A stretch of DNA of 64,000 nucleotides, from NCBI GenBank assembly GCA_030770425.1, contig JASJFT010000245.1, positions 1 through 64,000 of the forward strand, read 5' to 3'. Under the pieces are notes generated by a model that was not told where the DNA came from, did not search any database, and worked only from the letters and a program-made list of their open reading frames with translations. The stretch comes from Darksidea phi (lineage: Eukaryota > Ascomycota > Dothideomycetes > Pleosporales > Lentitheciaceae). Shown here piece after piece: positions 56,939 to 64,000 of the stretch. The position numbers were made by a program, and so were the translations under genes. Each line of letters starts with the position of its first letter. The stretch's first letter is position 1.

Positions 56939-57360
56939 GTTGGCGGTTGAGGTTTGAGGGCTCGGAGAAGGACCAAGGCTGGAAAGCGAGCGCTTCGGGT
57001 GAAGAGGTGTTTTTAAGAGCGACCGGGCAGTCTCTCCATATCAGCTGGCTAAACTGCGCGTGCAATATGTTTCATACGCGTCGAACGTGTGCCGTATGGT
57101 TCGCTGGCGGCTACGGTTCAAAGGTCATCTGCGGTTCCCTGGAAGGAGAAATACAGCTTAGCATGGATGCCTAGCCTCTTTGGAGCTAGCGGAAACTGTC
57201 CGAACGTTGAAACTTCCATGTCGAAGCTCACAACGATGAAATCATCGCCAGTCACCTCCCTCTCTCAACCTCTTGCATGTCCTCGTGTATAACGTTGATA
57301 CATATGGCCTATATATACGTCTCTTGCTATTGTGTTTTGACTTAGCCTTCGATCAGCAAA
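56939..57360. promoter_or_regulatory. divergent promoter, NUC1 / tRNA dehydratase
   Basis: 422 bp between start codons of two predicted mitochondrial proteins. A TATATATACG run at 57311-57320 lies about 45 bp before the rightward ATG. Confidence 0.45.
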
Positions 57361-59030
57361 ATGTCCTCCTGGATATCTCGGGCTACTGCGAATCACAATG
57401 CGCAATTGATCACCACAGCGATTGTGTCGGGAGTAATAGTTGGAAGTGCGATTCTTGGGTTGCAGAAAGCGAGGCGGATGTACAAAGTTGCGGACCTGAA
57501 GGCATCAATACCAGACATAAACGAGGACCATCATGCGACTAGAGTAAGTTTATAGACACTACAAGCACATATGCTTCCATTCAATGTTTCCAAGAAACCT
57601 CTTATTGCCGTCTTGTTTATTGTAACTGGAAGGCTGATATTATTTAGTTGACGGAATATGGTGGTGCGTCAAGTGCATTTCCAGTAAGCAAGGAAGATGA
57701 GCGGAGTATGGCGCTTGCGGCAAGAGCACGGAAAGGAGACTACGATGATGGTAGGCTTGAGACCTGTCCTGAGTCTTGTGGACTTTTTGAATTAATTTGG
57801 AGCCTAGATCTTATTCTTGAACAGCTAGCCCGCAACCGCGTCTTCCTCACCGACAGCGGCCTCGAAAAGCTACGCTCGGCTTTCGTCATCGTTGTAGGCT
57901 GTGGCGGAGTAGGATCGCATGCGACAGCCGCCCTCGCCCGCTCCGGCGTCTCTAACATCCGTCTCATCGACTTTGATCAGGTTACCTTATCGTCATTGAA
58001 CCGCCACGCCGTAGCAACCTTGGCCGATGTAGGAACGTCAAAAGTGCACTGCATCCGCAGAAGGCTCGAGCAAATCACTCCATGGATACACTTCGAATGC
58101 CGCAATGAGCTGTTCAGTGAATCAAGCGCAGCCACACAATTAGCGCCCATGAACGGTCAAGCTCCGGACTTTGTCATTGATGCTATTGACAACATTGATA
58201 GCAAGGTTGCGTTACTGGCCTATTGCGCGAAGAACAGTCTCAAAGTCATCTCATCCATGGGCGCGGGTTGTAAGTCCGACCCCACCAAGATCTCCATCGG
58301 CGACATCTCTACGAGTACGTACGACCCGCTTTCGAAATCTACGAGGCGACGACTACGGCTGCTTGGCGTAAAAGACGGCATCCCTGTTGTCTTCTCGACC
58401 GAAAAACCCGGACCCGGAAAAGCTCAACTGCTCCCCCTAGCAGAGGAAGAGTTCGCAAAAGGTAGCGTCGGCGAACTCGGAGTTCTCCCAGACTTCCGCG
58501 TCCGAATACTGCCAGTACTCGGAACCATGCCCGCCATATTCGGTCTTGCCGTCGCAAACCACGTCATCTTAGAGATCACTGGGTATCCTCACGATTACCT
58601 ACCCTCAAAGGCGCGTGACAAAATGTATGATGGTATTTTAGGCGCACTCCAAGGCTCAGAGGAACGCATAGCGCGTTTCTTCGGCTTCGACGCGCAAGGC
58701 CTGAAGATCCCCCTCACGCAGGATGACGTAGGATATCTGGTTGAAGAAGTCTACCACGGCCGGAGCGTCATAAGTGGCCTGTCTACACGCTTGTGTCTAA
58801 CTAGATGGAACAAGCCCAGCGAAAACTTCATCGACAAGCGAACGCCCGGTCAAAATAACTCGCTTCTGCAGATGAAGGAGTTAGTACTGATGACGAAGGA
58901 GGAGGCGGCAAAGCACGAGAAGGAAGTGCTTAAGGGCGATAAGAAGCTGGAGGATCTGTATGATGTGAAAGTTATGGATGTTGTGAGGACCAAGATGGAA
59001 GAGGAAGAGAAGTTCGAACGGTTTAGATGA
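57361..59030 (+). CDS. TCD1: tRNA threonylcarbamoyladenosine dehydratase (E1/ThiF fold)
   Basis: Exons 57361-57543, 57648-57750 and 57808-59030 give 502 aa. Intron 2 (57751-57807, 57 nt, GTAGGC...CCTAG) is in frame without a stop; removing it restores DYDDDLILEQLARNRVFL, the family's conserved lead-in, in place of an unmatched 19-aa insert. The N-terminus has a membrane helix (LITTAIVSGVIVGSAILGLQ), as in the yeast enzymes on the mitochondrial outer membrane. The ATP site is FVIVVGCGGVGSHATAALAR with LIDFDQVTLSSLNRHAVAT; DFVIDAIDNIDSKVALL and SSMGAGCKSDP follow. It cyclises t6A37 to ct6A in ANN-decoding tRNAs. Yeast has two paralogues, so TCD1 versus TCD2 is not resolved. Confidence 0.95.
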
Positions 59031-59825
59031 TGGAGATTATGGTTAATCTAGATGTTTGGGTACTCAACTCCCCCATGCAGTGCCCCGTAACTCTCACGAT
59101 GTATATTAGCATAATCATAAGTGATCTCCCAAGAAATTTGAGTGACTGTAATATGCAGCATTGGGTTCGCTCATTGGCCTAAGACTGTGGCTTCCCTCTG
59201 CTCCAACCCCATTTCAATCTTACATGATCGGGTCGACGGCGCCCTCAAGTTCGGCGACGTCAAGGGTCATCGTGATGAGCTTCAGAGTAATGTCGATGTC
59301 GATGAAAGCGCGCTGACGCACGGTGCGGCTTACGCTATCCCATCCATCTTGTTAACAGCAGAGAGGTAAAGTTCCTTGGTCCCTTGGGTTCGAGTCTCGC
59401 CACTATCTGCTACTGACACCTCGCCTGCAGATGGGAAATTGGATGTGTTATTGCTGCCGGTGAAGAATGAGGAGATAGCGCCTATATCGGGTTCAGGCAT
59501 CGGCCTCTTGAGTAGTTTCCGATGGTGCAAGGATGAGGAAACAGGATTGCAATATCTTGGGTTATTGCATTGAGGCTACCAATACTGAAAACTTTCCTGT
59601 TCCAATTCTCACGCCTATGTCGGTCACCAAGCAGTGTTACGCAGACTACAAGAACGGAAACGCAAAAGACTCAGATCGGATACCTTCTGAAGCGCGTTTG
59701 GCTTTCTAAACATGTTTGAGAACAAAAAATTCTCATAGGACACCTTTCGCACCGTCAAAATGCTTGATTTTGAGTGAGTATGATAGAATATGGTCTCAAA
59801 CCGGCAGCATAGCACTTGTTCCCAG
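59031..59825. other. intergenic with a possible minus-strand gene fragment
   Basis: About 800 bp. On the minus strand, RAFIDIDITLKLITMTLDV and AELEGAVDPIM (about 59226-59320) and, in another frame, EPDIGAISSFFTGSNNTSNF (about 59430-59500) have protein-like character but no shared frame or clear splice. Likely decayed coding DNA. Confidence 0.35.
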
Positions 59826-61034
59826 GGCACCTTGAAGAGAACGAGTTATCGGCTAACACAATACTCCGCTCCAGATCACAGCAACTTCGTCACCCCCTTC
59901 GAAAAGTCCATCGCGGACGGCGAGGCCACTATGGCCGGTAGCATTTCCATCCGCGGTTCAAAGTTCTGGTAGGCCATAGGAAAAACCATCCAAGAACTCA
60001 CACGCCTCTTCTGGTATTACGACAAGTATCCAGACTGCAATTACAGTGCCAGTAACGGCAGTCTCTTGCTCCACTACGACATTGGCATAGGTGAAGGAAA
60101 CACCACGAGCATGCCACCACTTAATAAGACTGAGCCAAACTCCATGAAACTGCAGTTTGACACAACAAGTGAGACGAAAGATGAATACCGGCACAATGGG
60201 GTACTTGGGAAGGCTGACGCGAACCTGGGGGCAGAGGGTATGTATAGCGGTACAAATAGCAATAGACATTTGCTAACTTGGACGCAGTAAATCTTCTCTC
60301 TTCGAAGTAAATATGCTAAGTTGCTAGTAACAAGTGCTATATCTTTTGATTTGACTTATCCTTCCATGAAAACATTCGCTAGCCATAGCTTCAAATTCGC
60401 AGGAAGCGCAGGAGTTCTGGAAACGCAACCCTTAAGGACAATTTGCGTCTCACATCAAAGCGAACACCATCAACAAAAGATGTTTGTTTGGTTGAGACAT
60501 ACAGGTACCGATTCTGACCCTATTGTGCTTTACTGACTTTGTACCTCTGCTTTAGTGAGAGCCCGGCAGCTCGAAAATCAAAGTGAAAGACTTCAAGTCT
60601 TCAAAATCTCCTATCGCAAAAAGTTAGCAGCGGAATAGTGGGACTGAAACCACTATGGCGTCGAGGTAGACTGGTAGCACTACCTCGTCATGTGTGTCGA
60701 CACGTGCGGCGCTCTTTATCTCCGATGCGAAGACTTCATGTATACGGACAACAAGTATACAATCGACCCCGGCTTCATCGGGTACAAGAAGAAGTCCAGA
60801 GAGCAGTTTGAGGGGTCGGCAAATAGTATATGGGTTGACATGTGTCCGGAGAAGGTCATTGAACGGTTGAGGAAGTTGAAGCAGTTTGTTTTTCCGGCAG
60901 CGGGGCAATATTTTTTGTTTGATCCTAATTCCAAAAATGGGGATATCATAATTAATGGGGTTTACGCTTATGGCTTCAGAGCAGGGGAGGGACTGCCGAA
61001 ACCGGCTCCTCCGGCCCCTGCGCCGTTGGCGTAA
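59826..61034 (+). pseudogene. degenerate gene of unknown family
   Basis: Protein-like translation with repeated breaks. FVTPFEKSIADGEATMAGSI then TAG at 59970-59972, then in frame AIGKTIQELTRLFWYYDKYP and HYDIGIGEGNTTSM to 60240. There a good intron (GTATGT, GCTAAC, CGCAG; 60240-60288) is preserved. Further on, VRARQLENQSERLQVFKISY runs into TAG 60636, TGA 60645 and TAG 60675, then continues in frame as HYLVMCVDTCGALYLRCEDF through IDPGFIGYKKKSREQFEGSA and FPAAGQYFLFDPNSKNGDII to a stop at 61034. I cannot name the family. At least four nonsense changes make it a pseudogene. Confidence 0.65.
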
Positions 61035-61140
61035 AGGGGCTCAGTGTGGAAAGAACCCAGGCTAAAGCCTTCATTCCAGAAAATCTGCAAACTCAATCGC
61101 TACTCTACTTCTGCATCTCTAAGTCCTCCATTGTCCCTTC

Positions 61141-62460
61141 CTACGCATTCATCCCCCCCTCTCTACCCACCCAATTCCCTGCCGCTTCATCCAAGATAAC
61201 CAAATACACTTCCCACTGCTTCCTCGCCAGTACTATTGCCTTCCCCTCAGTCGTCTCTTCAACTTCCTCGGTAATAAGCTAGTCCAATGCTGAATGAGGA
61301 TCGAATGGCGTAAAATACATCTCGTGCACCTTGTTGGATATGCTAGTGATTAGGTCATGTTGCTCAACCAGCATTTGCCGCGCTTGATCGCATAGCGTCC
61401 AGATTCTGGCTTCATAAACTACGCTTTTCTAGGCATTTTTGATAAGGAGACGATGCTGTTCGTCGGAGTACCCTAATTAACTTCCATACAAGACGTTGGT
61501 TGTTCTCGCCCTATCGGGAGGGCACTCCGTACCCACGTCCTTCTTGAGAAACACCACAACTCATGCGCCCTGAAGCTGCTCCCCTCTTCTATCTACCCTG
61601 CCTAACGCATACGCTCTCCTCGTAACCCTCTGTTTCACATCCTTCGTATCTCCAGAGCAATACAGCTTAATCGAATGAGTAGCAGTCATCGCGTCGTCAA
61701 ACTCGCGGAGTAGCCCAAAAAGGTGACAAAAAGGTATTTCATCCCGAATACCTTGAAATGCACCAAAGGTTCTTGAAACGAAAGGGGGTTGCAGTCATTA
61801 CCTGAGGCTCACGTCACGGCATGACTGCGAGGGCAACGGCCTGAGCCTCATGGAAGAGGGCGTGGCGCAGGCCATGATGTTGAGCTGTAGCAATACAGCT
61901 TAATAATACCACCAAGGTTTTTGACACCCACATGTCATCGAATAGCACAGGTTCTCCGGCGGCATTTTCGTAGTAGTCGTAGAACCCGTGTTCAGCTACT
62001 ACTTCGAGGTTTTCATTGATGCGCTTAAAGGCGCTGGATTCTGCTTCTTATGCGAGTACAACGAGCTAGATTTGAGTGGGCTATGGGAGCGATGAGCTGG
62101 TTGTGGTGCCGTTGCGCAGGGTGCTGGGCTGAGGGGTGCGCGGGAGATCTTAAAATACAGGCCGTGCAGCGCGCGCTTTGTGGCATTGTGCGCTTGAATT
62201 TATGGCTGAGGGCCTGGGTTGCTCGGATTGGGCTACTGCTGTTCCTCTATACACCCTTGAACTTGTTTGCTGAGAGTGAGCCATTGAGGTTTTCTGATGC
62301 CGTGCTCCTTCCGCGAGGCCCCACTAGCTCTTCTGCCTCTTTGCGAATCGTGTCACAGGTACGAAGGATGGCGAATAGAGCGAGTTCGACGTCGCGGCTA
62401 CAACAGCCTTGACAGGGTTGGTCTCGGTGCGCGAGACTGTCAATGCGAATGTTGGGAAAG
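61141..62460 (-). pseudogene. degenerate gene, possibly fungal F-box/DUF-like
   Basis: Read leftward: ALFAILRTCDTIRKEAEELV (about 62330-62395), the kind of segment found in fungal F-box-like proteins; then INENLEVVAEHGFYDYYENA, AGEPVLFDDMWVSKTLVVLL and HHGLRHALFHEAQAVALAVM near 61830-62040; then frameshifted blocks; then VVYEARIWTLCDQARQMLVE, QHDLITSISNKVHEMYFTPF and KAIVLARKQWEVYLVILDEA to a TAG at 61141. In-frame TAGs at 61429-61431 and 61279-61281 interrupt the last block. Family assignment is weak; pseudogene status is clear. Confidence 0.55.
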
Positions 62461-62947
62461 GCAGCGAGTGGTTGTGGAATTGTTTGGTTACTCCACTTTT
62501 CCCAGTGAGGCTAGACCCAAGCAGGACTATTCATATCAATTGATGCAAGAAACCAAAAGCACCTGAGGACTCAGAGCTAGAACTTTCATGGCCCTTTCTG
62601 ACTTCAGGGCAACCTCCAACACAGGCTGATATCAAGCCCAGGATTCGGGGGCCATCTTATTAGTTATAGAATAGATCTCGACTACTAGCAAATCTTAAGT
62701 ATGGATAGCTCAATTGATGCAAAAGAATGACAGCCTTGGACTGATGTCATGCATGTAAAAGTTGATCAAATACAATATGAGGCTACTCGGCTCGGAAAAT
62801 CATCTGCACCGACGCTCGGCTTGGCGTGCCTCCGAGCTTCATGATCGTGTCCAGACCAACACCCCATCCATACGCTCTCTACTCTGCCCTGTTCCCCACC
62901 CTATGCAACACACTGATACTGGCTTACGGTATTGTTGATCGCCAACC
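62461..62947. other. intergenic, upstream of the INO80F-like gene
   Basis: 487 bp; no recognisable elements. Confidence 0.4.
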
Positions 62948-64000
62948 ATGCCTCAACCAGGTACGTACCTCTTTCCTGCAATGTTGCCGGATGCGCGCGT
63001 GAACCCCCGGGACCCATACGACATACGGCAGGATCGCACTAGGAGGACCGACGAGCAGAAATTGCGACCTAACCGAGCAGGAGGCATACTGGCAAGGCGA
63101 TGTAGACTTCACATCTATACCGACTGAGTTAGCGCCCCACGTCCCTGCACCACCGGCGCGATCACGGTCAGTAACGACAGATAGGACGACTCTCGCCCTA
63201 CCGGTTGTCTTCTCTATCTGCTCACGATGCGATTCTCGTACAAGGAGCTCCGCAATTGCAACTAGAACTCGTTGCTCTGTTGCGTATATTAGCTTACTGT
63301 GCCGCGGCACATCCCTCGACCGCCGAAGATGGGCGAATCCTGCGGACAATTTATAGACGACGAAATAAGACGACACTTCCCTATACGTCCCGCGGCTCTT
63401 GATGGTCTCGTTGTTTTGTGTTCAATCACTTGTAATGAAACTAACAGTGCAACAACAGCAGCCGCGGCACCGGCAAACACTCCAGCACCAGCGCGGGCCT
63501 TCGCCCAAAAAGACCTCCCTCCGTCAGTCGAGACCGCATACTACAGGAAGTGTATCGACCTGCGAAGACGTATCCGCGACATCGAAGACAACAATGACCA
63601 CACGCGCCTACGGATTAAGCGTCTGAGCCGCGGTGTCCAAAAGATGCGCCTTGAACGAGCCTTTCTCCTCGAACAACTCCACAAGCACATGGAATACAAC
63701 ATCGATGACTCAGACAGGAGCAGTAGTACGCCTCCGACTCCCACCGACAAGCCGCTGAGGAGCAAGCGAAGTAATCGCAAAGGCACACCACCGGCGGGAG
63801 GCCAGCTCGGCAGCGGTCTTGCAGGTGCACCGCACGCAAGCCCAGGAAGTACGCATCATCAACAAATCCTCCACTCCATGAATCCCATGTCGTCAGCCCA
63901 GAGCACACCCGACCCCGGCCGCTCAGGACCATTCTTCAGCACCTTGAGCGCCACTTCTCCACATACTGTCAATGGCAACGCCGCGCCGGTGCTTCCGCCT
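62948..64000 (+). CDS. INO80 complex subunit F-like protein, partial (runs off the window)
   Basis: The main exon, from about 63459 to the window end, carries KDLPPSVETAYYRKCIDLRR, RIRDIEDNNDHTRLRIKRLS and GVQKMRLERAFLLEQLHKHM, a basic coiled helix diagnostic of the INO80F/Nht1-type domain, then a Ser/Pro-rich tail. The start is inferred: ATG 62948 (MPQP) with GTACGT donor at 62961 and an ACAG acceptor at 63458 gives MPQPAAAAPANTPAPARAF, with an unusually long intron of about 498 nt. A donor at 62965 with acceptor at 63447 is an in-frame alternative. Nuclear chromatin-remodelling subunit by homology. Confidence 0.75.

Noticed and set aside
59380..59410. GGTTCGAGTC, resembling a tRNA B box
   Set aside because: The flanking bases do not form a T-stem and no A box or acceptor stem is present.

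Overview
The window is nuclear DNA of a filamentous ascomycete (Pezizomycotina, most likely a dothideomycete). The evidence is many introns of about 46-80 nt with GTRNGT donors, CTRAY branch sites and YAG acceptors, a gene density of about one per 2 kb, and the gene families present: HET-domain proteins, Zn2Cys6 regulators, cerato-platanin, short tyrosinase, peptidase C45 and GPI-anchored cupredoxin. The class-level placement is inference. No tRNA, rRNA, CRISPR or intact transposon was seen. Most gene models below were rebuilt by hand from splice signals. Where a model is multi-exon, the summed exon length is a multiple of three.

0.3-9.7 kb: a HET-domain protein, a secreted Gln/Ala-repeat protein, a maltose O-acetyltransferase-type enzyme divergent from STE14 (isoprenylcysteine methyltransferase), and a BTB/RING pseudogene. 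10.8-18.7 kb: a large orphan coiled-coil protein, a membrane-protein pseudogene, ILV3 (branched-chain amino acid synthesis) and an HD-domain hydrolase. 19.5-31.2 kb: a GH17 glucanase, two divergently transcribed Zn2Cys6 transcription factors sharing a 264-bp promoter, a peptidase C45/acyltransferase and a cupredoxin. 33-38 kb: cerato-platanin, then NIP7 and NOC3, two 60S-biogenesis genes on a shared 184-bp promoter.

38.5-48.8 kb is the most unusual part. Two paralogous single-pass membrane proteins with a beta-trefoil-like N-terminus, a Ser/Thr/Pro stalk and a basic cytosolic tail flank a broken third copy, two small orphan genes, a second HET-domain gene, an AT-rich relic and another orphan. 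The arrangement invites the hypothesis of a non-self recognition locus, but nothing in the sequence proves it.

50.8-59 kb is ordinary: a secreted short tyrosinase, a small ORF with one internal stop, an L-type lectin cargo receptor, then three adjacent mitochondrial-type genes (TIM13, NUC1, and a tRNA threonylcarbamoyladenosine dehydratase with an N-terminal membrane anchor). 59.8-62.5 kb is a graveyard of two convergent degenerate genes. The right edge holds the start of an INO80-subunit-F-like gene that runs out of the window.

A recurring theme is genes broken by one or a few stops that can be explained as CAG/CAA to TAG/TAA changes, that is C to T before A. This is the signature expected of mild repeat-induced point mutation (RIP), though paralogue comparison supports it directly in only one case.
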